Part shown: positions 1-8,928 of the stretch, one piece after another
Layout: each line of letters opens with the position of its first letter
Numbering within the stretch: the first letter of the stretch is position 1
Origin: a bacterium
GTDB taxonomy: Bacteria > SZUA-79 > Acidulodesulfobacterales > Acidulodesulfobacteraceae
DNA length: 21,639 nt
NCBI GenBank assembly: GCA_021784835.1
Contig: JAJYHI010000090.1
Span: 1 to 21,639, forward strand
Reading direction: 5' to 3'
Translations under genes and position numbers: made by a program
The notes under the pieces: generated by a model
The model's input: the letters and a program-made list of their open reading frames with translations, nothing else
The model's database searches: none
What the model was told of the DNA's origin: nothing

Positions 1-24
1 AATTCAAGGAGGTCGAATTTATAA

Positions 25-888
25 ATGAATTATTTTAAGACTTTTCTTTTAATGCTTGTTTTAACCGGAATATTAATAGTTGCGGGCGGCGCAATCGGCG
101 GAGAGCAGGGAATGGTAATAGCTTTAATATTCGCCGCCGTAATGAATCTCGGAACGTACTGGTTCAGCGACAAAGTAGTTTTATCTATGTATCATGCCGT
201 TCCCGTTACGGAAGCCGAATACCCCGAACTTTATTCTATAGTGAGAAATCTTGCGGCACGAGGCAATATTCCTATGCCGAAAGTTTATATAGTGGATGAG
301 GAAACGCCCAACGCTTTCGCTACCGGCAGAAATCCTAATCATGCCGCCGTATGCGTCACGACCGGCATTATGAAAATTTTAAATGCAAACGAACTTTCGG
401 GAGTTATAGGGCATGAACTTACGCACGTAAAAAACAGGGATATTCTTATAAGCTCTATAGCCGCAACGGTTGCCGGCGCAATAAGCATGCTTGCATGGAT
501 GGCGGAATGGGGAGCTATGTTCGGCGGTTTCGGCGGAAGAAGCGACGACAGGGAGGGAAACATTATCGGCATAATCGCTATGGCTATTATAGCTCCGCTC
601 ATCGCAACGATGATACAGCTTGCTATATCGAGACAGCGGGAGTATGCGGCGGATAAAGGCGGCGCAATGCTGAGCGGAAATCCTATGTATCTTGCAAGCG
701 CTTTAAATAAATTAGAAGCCGGAAACGAAGAAGAACCTATGCAGGCTAATCAGATGACCCATGCTACCGCACATATGTTTATAGTCAACCCTTTAAGGGG
801 AGGCGCATTTAAAAGCTTGTTCAGCACTCATCCTTCTACCGAAGACAGAATAGAAAAGCTTAAAGAAATGGCAAGAGGCGGTATTTAA
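25..888 (+). CDS. htpX: HtpX-type membrane zinc metalloprotease (M48)
   Basis: Inner-membrane M48 protease that, in characterised members, degrades misfolded membrane proteins. At 287 residues it has the usual HtpX length. Two hydrophobic segments open the protein (about 5-27 and 32-50). The zinc motif HELTH lies at 130-134, with H130 and H134 as ligands and E131 catalytic. Two more hydrophobic segments follow (about 140-160 and 180-200), then REYAAD with E206 as the likely third ligand. The C-terminal [13 protein letters not shown] is typical of the family. The start is set by an AAGGAGG at 6-12. The gene is complete and nothing looks broken. Identification is by motif and overall pattern. 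Confidence 0.96.
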   Translation: MNYFKTFLLMLVLTGILIVAGGAIGGEQGMVIALIFAAVMNLGTYWFSDKVVLSMYHAVPVTEAEYPELYSIVRNLAARGNIPMPKVYIVDEETPNAFATGRNPNHAAVCVTTGIMKILNANELSGVIGHELTHVKNRDILISSIAATVAGAISMLAWMAEWGAMFGGFGGRSDDREGNIIGIIAMAIIAPLIATMIQLAISRQREYAADKGGAMLSGNPMYLASALNKLEAGNEEEPMQANQMTHATAHMFIVNPLRGGAFKSLFSTHPSTEDRIEKLKEMARGGI

Positions 889-1014
889 TAATAAATTACA
901 ATAAATTATAAATTTTATAAATTGAAAAAATATAAAAATTAAATTAAAATTAAATCGTATAAAAAACCATTGAATAAATAAAAAAAAATAAAAAAACGAC
1001 GGGAGAAAACAATA

Positions 1015-1443
1015 ATGAGTCTGCACGAAAAAATAAAAGCGGATTATCTAAACGCCAGAAAAAGCAACGATAATTCTAAAAAAAATATTTTAACGATGGT
1101 TTTAAGCGATGCGTTAAAACTTACTAAAGAAAAGAATCACGGAGATACCGTAAGCGACGACGATATGACTAAGATTATAAAATCATGGATAAAAAAAACC
1201 GACCAGTCTATAGAAATTTTAACGGTTAATAAAAAAGACGTTTCGGAACTATCGGCGGAAAAAGAGATACTTTTATCCTATCTTCCTAAGACATGGTCTT
1301 TTGAAGAGACTAAATCTTATATAGAAAAAATTTCCAAAGAAAAAAACACCAAAGAAATAAGCCAAATAATGAAAGAATTAAAAACTAATTATAACGGCTT
1401 ATTCGACAATAAAATTGCTTCCGAGATAATAAAGAGTCTATAA
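1015..1443 (+). CDS. GatB/YqeY domain-containing protein
   Basis: Small soluble helical protein of 142 residues, the usual length for YqeY. The family resembles the tail domain of the GatB subunit of the tRNA-dependent amidotransferase. Its role as a stand-alone protein is not firmly known. Recognisable features are the opening helix (LHEKIKADYLNARKSND), the central KKTDQSIEIL helix, the EKEILLSYLPK segment and the C-terminal domain ending in LFDNKIASEIIKSL. A GGGAG lies about 9 nt before the ATG. The 126-nt gap from htpX is almost pure A/T and shows no clear terminator, so co-transcription with htpX is possible. Confidence 0.88.
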   Translation: MSLHEKIKADYLNARKSNDNSKKNILTMVLSDALKLTKEKNHGDTVSDDDMTKIIKSWIKKTDQSIEILTVNKKDVSELSAEKEILLSYLPKTWSFEETKSYIEKISKEKNTKEISQIMKELKTNYNGLFDNKIASEIIKSL

Positions 1444-1517
1444 ATAATTCATAGCTTTAATATTAATGGAAAAATCGGTAAAATTTTTAAAAAAAAATGA
1501 AGAAAGGAGGGCGCGAA

Positions 1518-2309
1518 ATGATTAAAAAATTTAATATTTCTAAGATCTTGCTGTCGTTTTTTATAATTTTAGGCTTAGGTTACTTTGTTTTTTCTGGCAT
1601 ACCGGTAAAAAAAGTTTATGCTTCAGGTATGTTTGGGCTTGAAGTTAAAGGCGGGGCATACTTTCAAAACCTTTCGGGACATTTAGCCGTAGGAAACGGA
1701 GGAACGGTTATAACGCCTTCCCTTTTGGGGCTTCAAACTACAAAGACGGAGCCCATGTTAAAAGTCGCTCTGTATTTATTGTACGACAATAGAATTTCTT
1801 TTACTTACGTGCCATACTTATATAGCGGTTCTACGACGATATCGCAGAACGTCGTTTATTTTAACGGTCAGACGTATTCTATTAATACTCCTGTAACTTC
1901 AAAACTTCATCTATACAGTTACAAAATGTTTTACGACCATAATTTCGAGATAAACAGATATGCCTCGGTAGGTCTGGGAGTAGGAGTGGACGTTATTACG
2001 GCTAAAACCGAATTAGATTCGCCGTCTGTTTCCGATACTAAAAACGTCAGTCTGCCAATTCCTATAATAGGGGGAAGAATAAAAATAACGCCGATAAACG
2101 ACTTTTCTTTTATAGGTAAAATTCAAGGATTATCGGTAGGTTCCGACGGATATTACTATCATATTAACGCCGGCGTTAATTATAAAGCAGTAGGCCCTCT
2201 TTCTATTTTTGCGGATTACATTTACGACAAGGTGCACGTGGACACTAATAACGTCGACGGCACTTTAGAGTTCAACGGACCGGAAGCCGGCGTCAGGCTT
2301 AGGTTTTAA
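1518..2309 (+). CDS. Outer-membrane beta-barrel protein (OmpW/opacity-like)
   Basis: Exported protein predicted to form a small beta-barrel in the outer membrane. It begins with MIKKF and a hydrophobic core, with likely cleavage after VYA near residue 35. The mature part alternates polar and hydrophobic residues in strands of about 10 (for example FSFIGKIQGLSVGSDG and LSIFADYIYDKV). It ends in GVRLRF; a terminal Phe is the classic signal for BAM-mediated insertion. An upstream in-frame ATG at 1497 would add seven residues, but the sequence across them contains AAAGGAGG (1503-1510), an ideal Shine-Dalgarno for the ATG at 1518, so I chose the latter. The specific function is unknown. It could be an OmpW-type or attachment-type barrel. 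Confidence 0.82.
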   Translation: MIKKFNISKILLSFFIILGLGYFVFSGIPVKKVYASGMFGLEVKGGAYFQNLSGHLAVGNGGTVITPSLLGLQTTKTEPMLKVALYLLYDNRISFTYVPYLYSGSTTISQNVVYFNGQTYSINTPVTSKLHLYSYKMFYDHNFEINRYASVGLGVGVDVITAKTELDSPSVSDTKNVSLPIPIIGGRIKITPINDFSFIGKIQGLSVGSDGYYYHINAGVNYKAVGPLSIFADYIYDKVHVDTNNVDGTLEFNGPEAGVRLRF

Positions 2310-2384
2310 AAGTTTTTTAAAGGGCGGAACATTGGATATAAACAAATATAAACAATAAAAATCAATTCTGCAAAAATATCGGTT

Positions 2385-3341
2385 CTATTTTTTATTAAAA
2401 ACGGATAAAATATTTTCTATAAATGCAGGCGTGTTTTTATAGGATTCGAGATAAATTTGCGCCTGCGATTTTTTATCTCCGATAACGCAGTTAATATTTT
2501 TTACGTTTATATTTATGCTTATGTTTTTATTTAAATTATACGATTCGTTGAAGCCGTTATCGTAATAATCCTCATTTGTAATTTGATAATCCGGTACGAA
2601 CATGGTCTCGTCGGTAATGTCATCCCCGAGATTTATACTTAAGATATTATAATCGCTTTTAACCTTGCCCGTGGATTTTATTATTATATTTTTTGAGAAT
2701 TCTTTTAAAATATAACCGCAAGCACGTCCCTTATTCCATTCTATATTAGGTCTTATTTCCAAAATTTTTTTACCCCTTGTAATATGCAGATATTTTTTGA
2801 AATCTATATTTTCTATAAATAAATTTTTAACGTATTTTTTTAAAATTTTAGTTTCATCGGAATTTAATAACCTGTAGTGCATGCTTATAGAAAACTTTTT
2901 ATCTTCAATAATCAGATTCCGGAGTTTTGTTTTACGAAATTCATCGATATAGCCTAATGCCTGTTTAATAAATGCGATATATTTTTCGGTATTTTCGACG
3001 AGAAAATCAATTTTTAAATCGTTGTAATAACTTTTTATTTCAAAACCGTGGTTTCCCGAATAAATTATATCGTTCAAAATGCCGAGTCTGTTCACTATAT
3101 CGTTTAATGCGCGTCCTGTAATTATACTTACTTTTACTCCTTTTATATCGCTTAAATTTTTTAAAAATTTTTTTAGCTGTAAAGAAGGATAAACGTCCAA
3201 AGGGCTTTTGCGTATTCTAACTAAAGTTCCGTCAAAATCCAAGCAGAAAAATATAAAATCTGGATGGTAAAATTTATTATCCGAAGAAGTTAATATATTC
3301 GTTTTTATTTCGTTAAATTCCGTAATTCCATTTAAATGCAT
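2385..3341 (-). CDS. otsB: Trehalose-6-phosphate phosphatase
   Basis: HAD-superfamily phosphatase that would remove phosphate from trehalose 6-phosphate made by the divergent otsA. Motif I is LDFDGTLV, with D35 as nucleophile and D37 as acid/base. Motif II is SIITGR (T75). Motif IV is GDDITDE near residue 240. The GNHGFEI segment matches the OtsB cap region. The length is 318 residues; the first 27 precede the HAD core. No strong Shine-Dalgarno is visible before the ATG at 3341. The gene is head-to-head with otsA across a 141-nt A/T-rich gap, so a shared divergent promoter region is likely. If the partner were a glucosylglycerol-phosphate synthase, the substrate would differ. Confidence 0.92.
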   Translation of the reverse strand: MHLNGITEFNEIKTNILTSSDNKFYHPDFIFFCLDFDGTLVRIRKSPLDVYPSLQLKKFLKNLSDIKGVKVSIITGRALNDIVNRLGILNDIIYSGNHGFEIKSYYNDLKIDFLVENTEKYIAFIKQALGYIDEFRKTKLRNLIIEDKKFSISMHYRLLNSDETKILKKYVKNLFIENIDFKKYLHITRGKKILEIRPNIEWNKGRACGYILKEFSKNIIIKSTGKVKSDYNILSINLGDDITDETMFVPDYQITNEDYYDNGFNESYNLNKNISININVKNINCVIGDKKSQAQIYLESYKNTPAFIENILSVFNKK

Positions 3342-3482
3342 AATTTATTATTATATCATCTTATAAAAATTAATGAAATATTGCAAAAATAATAAAAATA
3401 TTATAAAATAATGTAAAAATATGATTAAATAATTATATTTTTTATTAAATCTTTAATAAAAATGTAAATTTTACCAATAAAT
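3342..3482. promoter_or_regulatory. Divergent otsB/otsA promoter region
   Basis: A 141-nt, almost pure A/T spacer between the start codons of two divergent trehalose genes. It must hold both promoters. The composition is too A/T-rich to choose -10/-35 boxes by eye, and neither start has a good Shine-Dalgarno. I see no clear operator palindrome. Confidence 0.5.
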
Positions 3483-5054
3483 ATGGAAAAAAAAAGATTT
3501 AATGATTTAATAAAAGAAAAATTGGGCAGTATAAATTTAATAGTTGCCTCCAACAGGGAGCCAGTCTCTCACGAATACTCCGGAAAAAAAATCAAAGCAG
3601 TAAAATCCGTCGGCGGACTTACTATTGCGCTTGAACCTATAATGAAAAACCTTAACGGAACATGGGTCGTTTACGGAAGCGGAAACGCAGATAAAACTGT
3701 ATCCGACGAAAAAGGCAGGATAATGCTTTCCGAAGACGGCGAATCTTATACTCTTAAAAGAATTTTTCTAAATAAAAGCGATATTAACGATTATTATTAC
3801 GGATATGCAAATTCGGTTTTGTGGCCGCTGTGTCATATCGTTTACGTTAAACCGGTTTTTAATTCCGCTCAGTTTTTGACTTACGACGAAGTTAATAAAA
3901 AATTTGCTGATTCTATTATAGAAGAGATAAAGGAATCGAAGAGAAAGCAGGAATATGAATATTTAAATTCAGGAATGCCGGAAGGTGAAGGTTTAAACTC
4001 AGCGGAAAACTTTGCAGAAAGGCCGCAGTCGTCTTTTGCCGAAAACGTAGTGTGGCTTCAAGACTACCATCTTGCAAGATGCGCAAAATATATAAAAGAA
4101 TATGACGAAAAAATTAAAGTTTCTATATTCTGGCATATACCGTGGCCAAATCCCGAAATATTTTCTATATGTCCCGAAAAACACGAACTTCTTGAAGGCT
4201 TGCTGGCAAACGATTTAATAGGTTTTCAAATTATTTACCACTGTCAGAATTTTTTAAGGACTTGCGAGTGGGAACTGGAAGCGCAGGTTAACTGGTCGGA
4301 TTATTCCGTTACTTATAAGGGGCATAAAACATGGGTTAAGCCTTTCCCAATTTCCGTCGATGCAAATTATCTTCGTCATCTCGCAATGTCTAAAGAGACC
4401 GATAAAATTCTTAATAAAATAAAAAAAACCGATGAAATTATCGGGCAGCGCTATAAATATTTAGCCGTATCGACGGACAGACTTGATTATACAAAGGGCA
4501 TAGTAGAAAAGTTAAAGGCTATAGACAAAATGCTTGAAAACCATCAGGAACTTATAGGCAAGTTTGTTTTCGTACAGTTCGCCGTTCCTTCAAGGGTTCA
4601 TATAAATGCCTATAAGAAGTTAAACGAAGAAATTACGGAACTTATAACCGATATTAACTGGAAATACGGAACGTCGGAATGGCATCCGATAGCAGGCTAT
4701 TTCAAACAGCTTGAATTACAGGTGTATCTTGCATACTACAGGCTTTGCAATATTATGATAGTTTCTCCTCTGCACGACGGAATGAATCTTGTATCCAAAG
4801 AATATATAATGTCTAATACGGACTATAAGGGGATGCTGGTGCTGTCTAAGTTTGCAGGATCGTCGAAAGAGCTATACGACGCTTTTTTAATAAATCCTTT
4901 CAATACCGAGTGTTTTGGAGAAAGGATATACGAAGCCTTAATGATGAATAAAGAAGAAAAAATCAATAGGATTAATAAGATGCAGAATATAATTATAGAA
5001 AACGATATTTACGACTGGGCTTATAATTTTCTTACAGCACTTTATTTTATTTAA
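3483..5054 (+). CDS. otsA: Trehalose-6-phosphate synthase (GT20)
   Basis: Retaining GT-B glycosyltransferase that joins glucose from a nucleotide sugar to glucose 6-phosphate. Motifs in order: SNREPV (23-28), the VGGL loop (43-46), QDYHL (193-197, D194), FWHIPWPNPE (H218), TDRLDYTKG (R333 and K338) and LHDGMNLVSKEY (D432, E440). The R/K spacing of 5 and D/E spacing of 8 match the Escherichia coli OtsA active-site residues as I recall them. At 523 residues it is longer than E. coli OtsA (474). The extra length is partly a charged insertion before QDYHL, about 148-185. An adjacent OtsB supports trehalose 6-phosphate as product. The related glucosylglycerol-phosphate synthase is the main alternative. 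It lies 21 nt before the MscS gene, consistent with an operon. Confidence 0.92.
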   Translation: MEKKRFNDLIKEKLGSINLIVASNREPVSHEYSGKKIKAVKSVGGLTIALEPIMKNLNGTWVVYGSGNADKTVSDEKGRIMLSEDGESYTLKRIFLNKSDINDYYYGYANSVLWPLCHIVYVKPVFNSAQFLTYDEVNKKFADSIIEEIKESKRKQEYEYLNSGMPEGEGLNSAENFAERPQSSFAENVVWLQDYHLARCAKYIKEYDEKIKVSIFWHIPWPNPEIFSICPEKHELLEGLLANDLIGFQIIYHCQNFLRTCEWELEAQVNWSDYSVTYKGHKTWVKPFPISVDANYLRHLAMSKETDKILNKIKKTDEIIGQRYKYLAVSTDRLDYTKGIVEKLKAIDKMLENHQELIGKFVFVQFAVPSRVHINAYKKLNEEITELITDINWKYGTSEWHPIAGYFKQLELQVYLAYYRLCNIMIVSPLHDGMNLVSKEYIMSNTDYKGMLVLSKFAGSSKELYDAFLINPFNTECFGERIYEALMMNKEEKINRINKMQNIIIENDIYDWAYNFLTALYFI

Positions 5055-5075
5055 TTATTATTATATTATAAAATT

Positions 5076-6095
5076 ATGTCCGATAAAAACGGCGAAAAAC
5101 AGGAAGACGAATTAAATAAAGACAAAAAGAACATACGGCCTGCGCCGTTTAAAAGACTCGGCAATATCGTAGTGCCTTTAACCGTTTTAGGTTTTTTATT
5201 TTTCGCCTTGTTTTACGTTATACATTTTTATTCTAAATATCTTTCCAAAAACATGCTTCCCAAGGGTTATTTTTCTATTATAGAAGCTATATTTATAGCT
5301 GTTTTCGGTATTTTAGCGATAAAAATAATTCAGAAAAGCTCGTCTAAAATATTAAGCGGTTATGTTTCCGAAGACAAAGCGGGGTTTTTAAGATTTTTGT
5401 TAAGTTTTACGGCGTATTTTATTTTAGTTCTTTTCATCTTTACTACGTTAGGCATAGATATATCCAATATTCTTCTCGGCGCTACTTTTATAGGCGTAAT
5501 ATTCGGAATAGCGGCGCAGTCGTTTTTATCCAATCTGCTTGCCGGTTTTATAATACTATTCGGCAAACCTTTTAAGATAGGCGATAGGATTACTATAGTT
5601 ACATGGCAGTATGGATTGCTTATGTCCACCTATCAGCACGAAGCCGCAAAGCCGGGTTATACCGGCGTCATAAAAGATATAAATATGCTTTTTACGACCG
5701 TTCTCGAAGACTCCGGTTTTACTATGAGGGCGCCTAATAATGTTTTAATGCAGGCTTTAATAACTAATTACGATAATACTAAAAGAAGATTAGTGAGGGT
5801 AAGGTTTGAATTAGACAAAGAAACCGACTTTGAAAACTTTAGAAAAGAATTATACGATTATTTGACCTTGAGCGGAAATTACGGAGTTATTTCCGAAGAC
5901 GATTCTAAAATTATAGACGCTTTAATAGAAAAAAATCCGTCTCCCGTTATCAGGGCGGTAGATGTTTCTCTTACAAGCTATTTTGTCGCGGTCGAAGTTT
6001 ACAGCCCTCAACTTTACGACGATCCGGTAAGAGATTTAATATTATCTTTTGTTTTAAAACTAAAAAGGAGAAAGAAAAATGGAAACGAGAGCTAA
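5076..6095 (+). CDS. MscS-family mechanosensitive ion channel
   Basis: Small-conductance mechanosensitive channel that opens under membrane tension and lets solutes out on hypo-osmotic shock. Hydrophobic helices lie at about 30-52, 65-83 and 108-125. They are followed by the pore helix and the signature FGIAAQSFLSNLLAGF, then GKPFKIGDRI, which leads into the beta domain. A stretch between GDRITI and the usual GVI(K)DI strand (WQYGLLMSTYQHEAAKPG) is longer than in the minimal family. The C-terminal alpha/beta domain is present; total length is 339 residues. It starts 21 nt after otsA and overlaps the next gene by 17 nt. Co-expression with trehalose synthesis makes sense as the release valve for the osmolyte. 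Confidence 0.93.
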   Translation: MSDKNGEKQEDELNKDKKNIRPAPFKRLGNIVVPLTVLGFLFFALFYVIHFYSKYLSKNMLPKGYFSIIEAIFIAVFGILAIKIIQKSSSKILSGYVSEDKAGFLRFLLSFTAYFILVLFIFTTLGIDISNILLGATFIGVIFGIAAQSFLSNLLAGFIILFGKPFKIGDRITIVTWQYGLLMSTYQHEAAKPGYTGVIKDINMLFTTVLEDSGFTMRAPNNVLMQALITNYDNTKRRLVRVRFELDKETDFENFRKELYDYLTLSGNYGVISEDDSKIIDALIEKNPSPVIRAVDVSLTSYFVAVEVYSPQLYDDPVRDLILSFVLKLKRRKKNGNES

Positions 6096-6732
6096 ATATC
6101 CTTTCAAATTTTATACCCGCTTGACGTTGCCGCAGCTTACCGGAATTTACGCATTAAACTTAAAAGAGCTTTTGGACGGCATAAAAAATGCCGACGATTC
6201 TATTATTTACTACCATACGCATCACTATCTTATACAGCACCATTACGTTGTTCCGGATGCGCCGAACGACTTTGCCCACTGGATTATACATACGCTGGGA
6301 GAAAAATTGCTCGGCGAAGAAATATCGAGCATAGATATGTTTAATTATACTTCTATGACGGATTACAAACAAGAACTTATAAAAAGGCTGTCCGCTTTTA
6401 TTTCTAAAGATTCTAAAACCAGGAAGGTCGAAATAAACGAAAGATTTAATTTCATGAAAGCCGCTACTTTCGTTATGTCCACCGGAAAAGAAGCATATAC
6501 CCTAAAAGAGTTTGGCGATATCCTAAGAAATATTACTATTTTTTCGGTATATTATCATTTTTTTGAATCCCATTTTAGATTAGGTTCGGGACTCGACGAT
6601 TTTTCCGTGTGGATAAGAAGCGAACTTAAGCTGCCTGATTTATCCCTCAAAATTCAGAATCTCGACCCTTATTCCGTTACTATGGACAGACTTAAAGAGC
6701 AGATAATAAGATATACCGAAAAATATATTTAG
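6079..6732 (+). CDS. DUF5752-like protein of the trehalose cluster
   Basis: A soluble protein of 217 residues with no signal peptide or membrane helix. It contains the pattern I associate with DUF5752: LKELLDGIK, then YYHTHHYLIQHHY, rich in His and Tyr, then PNDFAHWI, and near the end YYHFFESHFRLG and DDFSVWI. The two aromatic/His blocks followed by D-F-x-x-W-I look like an internal duplication. The family has no established function that I know of; in my recollection it often sits beside trehalose or GT4 synthase genes, as here. The start overlaps mscS by 17 nt, with an AAAAGGAG Shine-Dalgarno inside the mscS end, so translation is probably coupled. treT starts 70 nt later. Confidence 0.72.
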   Translation: METRAKYPFKFYTRLTLPQLTGIYALNLKELLDGIKNADDSIIYYHTHHYLIQHHYVVPDAPNDFAHWIIHTLGEKLLGEEISSIDMFNYTSMTDYKQELIKRLSAFISKDSKTRKVEINERFNFMKAATFVMSTGKEAYTLKEFGDILRNITIFSVYYHFFESHFRLGSGLDDFSVWIRSELKLPDLSLKIQNLDPYSVTMDRLKEQIIRYTEKYI

Positions 6733-6802
6733 ATATGACTGAATTATTTAAAAATAAATAAAATTAAATAACTATAATAATGATAATAAAAAGGATAATA
6801 AA

Positions 6803-8038
6803 ATGAGGTCTATAAGGGATTACGCAGATATAGCAGGCAAAGAAACTATCGAAGAAATCGAAAAATTAGGTTCTTATTTAAACGGTAAAATTGTGCAAAA
6901 TATAAATTCAACTCCCGTCGGCGGGGGCGTAGCCGAAATTCTTTCAAGAATGGTGCCTCTTTTAAAAGAAGTAGGCGTCGATGCAAGATGGGATTTTATA
7001 AAAGGCGGAGAAAAATTTTTTGAAATAACTAAAAAAATTCACAATTCTCTTCACGGAGTAGAAGAAAATATATCGGAAAACGACTTTAAGCATTTTTTGG
7101 ACGTTACGGAAGAAAATTTAAAAGACATGAATCTTATCGGCGATATCATATTTATTCATGACCCCCAGCCTATAGGATTAATAAAGGTTAAAGACAAAAA
7201 CGGTTTTAAAGAAAAAAAATTTATATGGAGATGTCATATAGATTTAAGTTCGGCTAATATGAAGACATTTAATTTTTTAAAAAAATTTATAGAAAAATAC
7301 GATTATTCGGTTTTTTCGTCGCCTCTTTTTTCAAAGAAACTTAAGATACCGCAGATATTAATTTCGCCGTCTATAGATCCTCTGTCTGATAAAAATAAAG
7401 ATTTACCGCCTGAAACTATAAACGAAGTATTGTCTAGATTTAAAATAGACCCAGAAAGAAATATTATAACGCAGGTTTCAAGATTTGACAGGTTAAAAGA
7501 CCCGTTGGGAGTTATCGACGTTTACAGGCTCGTTAAAAAACACGTAGATTGTCAGCTCGTTCTTGCGGGCGGAGCGGCGGCGGACGACCCTGAAGCTACG
7601 GAAGTTTATAACGAAGTCATAGAAAAAGCAGGAGGAGACAAAGATATATTTATTTTAAATCTTCCGCCGATAAGCAATATCGAAATTAATGCCCTTCAGA
7701 GAGCGTCCACGGTAATATTGCAAAAATCTATCAAGGAAGGTTTTGGACTTACGGTTTCGGAAGGTTTATGGAAGTCTAAACCGGTAATAGCTTCTGCCGT
7801 CGGCGGCATACCGTTACAGATTACGCATAAATATTCGGGGCTTTTATCCAGAACTACGGAAGGAACTGCTTTATACGTAAAACAGATTCTGCAAAATCCG
7901 GAATATGCCAAACAGCTTGGAGAAAACGGGCATAACCACGTCAAGCACAACTTTTTAATTACAAGACATTTAAGGGATTATATCCTGCTTTTTTTAAAAA
8001 CCGGATATCCGCAGACGCAGGATACGGTTTATTTATGA
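6803..8038 (+). CDS. treT: Trehalose synthase TreT (GT4)
   Basis: Retaining GT4 enzyme that makes trehalose directly from a nucleotide-diphosphate glucose and glucose; in several characterised members the reaction is reversible. At 411 residues it has the family length. Visible motifs are TPVGGGVAEILSRMVPLL near the N-terminus (acceptor loop), FIHDPQPIGL, WRCHIDLSS, ISPSIDPLS, then the donor domain with QVSRFDRLKDPLGVI and the EX7E motif (E312-GFGLTVS-E320) followed by KPVIASAVGGIPLQI. The start has AAGGA at 6791-6795, 7 nt before the ATG. It gives the cell a second trehalose route besides OtsA/OtsB and could also recycle trehalose to NDP-glucose. Confidence 0.93.
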   Translation: MRSIRDYADIAGKETIEEIEKLGSYLNGKIVQNINSTPVGGGVAEILSRMVPLLKEVGVDARWDFIKGGEKFFEITKKIHNSLHGVEENISENDFKHFLDVTEENLKDMNLIGDIIFIHDPQPIGLIKVKDKNGFKEKKFIWRCHIDLSSANMKTFNFLKKFIEKYDYSVFSSPLFSKKLKIPQILISPSIDPLSDKNKDLPPETINEVLSRFKIDPERNIITQVSRFDRLKDPLGVIDVYRLVKKHVDCQLVLAGGAAADDPEATEVYNEVIEKAGGDKDIFILNLPPISNIEINALQRASTVILQKSIKEGFGLTVSEGLWKSKPVIASAVGGIPLQITHKYSGLLSRTTEGTALYVKQILQNPEYAKQLGENGHNHVKHNFLITRHLRDYILLFLKTGYPQTQDTVYL

Positions 8039-8119
8039 TTATATAGTATCGCGTTGAAATTATTAAATATAAAACTGTAAATATATTATTTATGATATAA
8101 TTTGAGTTAATATGAAAAT

Positions 8120-8869
8120 ATGAAAATATGGAAATTGTATTTTTCAGAATTTATAGGGACGGCTCTGCTTATAGGCATAGGAGTTTCTTTCGTAATTTTA
8201 GATTTCGGCAAAGGAAGCCCTATAGTTTCTTTAATTCCAAGTTCCGGTATTAGAAGGGCTCTTACGGGATTTTTATTCGGCGGCACAGGTATGCTTATAA
8301 CGTTTTCGCCGGTTGGGAAATGGAGCGGCGCTCATATTAATCCGGTCGTTACCTTTTCTTTCTGGATGAAAGGCAAAATTAAGAGCACTATGGCTATAGG
8401 TTATGTTGCAGCGCAGTTTCTCGGAGCGGCGGTCGGGGCTTTTACGCTTCTTTTTTGGGGAAGTATAGGAAAAGCGATATATTACGGAGCGACTATTCCA
8501 GGAAAAGGAGGCGCGTCGGAAGCGGTTTTAGGCGAAGCTGTAACGACTTTCTGTCTTGTAGCCGGACTTTTTTTATTTCTCGGTTATAAACGCTTGAGGC
8601 CATTTACCCCCGTTTTGTTCCCTTTTCTTTATGCGGTTATGGTTTATTTTGAAGCTCCTATTTCAGGAACCAGCACTAATCCTGCAAGAAGTTTTGGACC
8701 GTCTTTAGCGTCGGGCATGTGGAGCGGTTGGTGGGTTTACTGGATAGGTCCGCTGCTCGGCGCTTTTGTAGCCGTATCTATTCAGACGAAATGGCTTAAA
8801 ATGTTAGAAATAGAAGTAGCTAAAGTGTATCATTTCGAACACGACCCGTTTAAAGTTTTTCATATTTAA
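8120..8869 (+). CDS. Aquaporin (MIP family channel)
   Basis: Six-helix water or glycerol channel, 249 residues. The two half-helix signatures are GAHINPVVT (NPV at 74-76 in place of the usual NPA) and STNPARSFGPS (NPA at 187-189, with R190 as the selectivity-filter Arg). Glu10 and the glycine-rich helix faces are in normal places. The Val in the first box occurs in some family members and may alter selectivity. I cannot say whether it favours water, glycerol or another small neutral solute. A three-codon ATG-AAA-ATA-TGA overlaps the start (8112-8123), so start choice could involve re-initiation. It sits between treT and a terminator, consistent with an osmotic role. Confidence 0.93.
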   Translation: MKIWKLYFSEFIGTALLIGIGVSFVILDFGKGSPIVSLIPSSGIRRALTGFLFGGTGMLITFSPVGKWSGAHINPVVTFSFWMKGKIKSTMAIGYVAAQFLGAAVGAFTLLFWGSIGKAIYYGATIPGKGGASEAVLGEAVTTFCLVAGLFLFLGYKRLRPFTPVLFPFLYAVMVYFEAPISGTSTNPARSFGPSLASGMWSGWWVYWIGPLLGAFVAVSIQTKWLKMLEIEVAKVYHFEHDPFKVFHI

Positions 8870-8877
8870 TTTTAAGT

Positions 8878-8901
8878 AAAAAGGCGTCAGACGCCTTTTT
8901 T
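8878..8901 (+). terminator. Rho-independent terminator after the aquaporin gene
   Basis: A perfect stem (AAAAAGGCGT / ACGCCTTTTT) around a 3-nt CAG loop, ending in a run of T and starting 9 nt after the aquaporin stop codon. It ends the otsA-to-aquaporin transcription unit. The A-run on the left means it may also work on the minus strand. It is the best terminator in the window. Confidence 0.9.
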
Positions 8902-8928
8902 GTAAAAAAATAGGAGGTATAAACAGTT

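Noticed and set aside
339..602. Minus-strand open frame inside htpX
   Set aside because: A shadow of the htpX reading frame. Similar shadows inside otsA, mscS, the DUF5752-like gene, treT, the GH15 gene and the Crp/Fnr gene were left out for the same reason.
793..1026. Minus-strand open frame over the htpX-yqeY gap
   Set aside because: Mostly Phe/Ile/Leu from an A/T-only spacer, overlaps both real genes and has no ribosome-binding site.
1497..1517. Upstream ATG for the outer-membrane protein
   Set aside because: The seven extra codons include the Shine-Dalgarno of the next ATG and spoil the signal peptide start.
3342..3482. Specific -10/-35 boxes in A/T-rich spacers
   Set aside because: In DNA this A/T-rich, TATAAT-like strings are expected by chance; calling boxes by eye would not be reliable.
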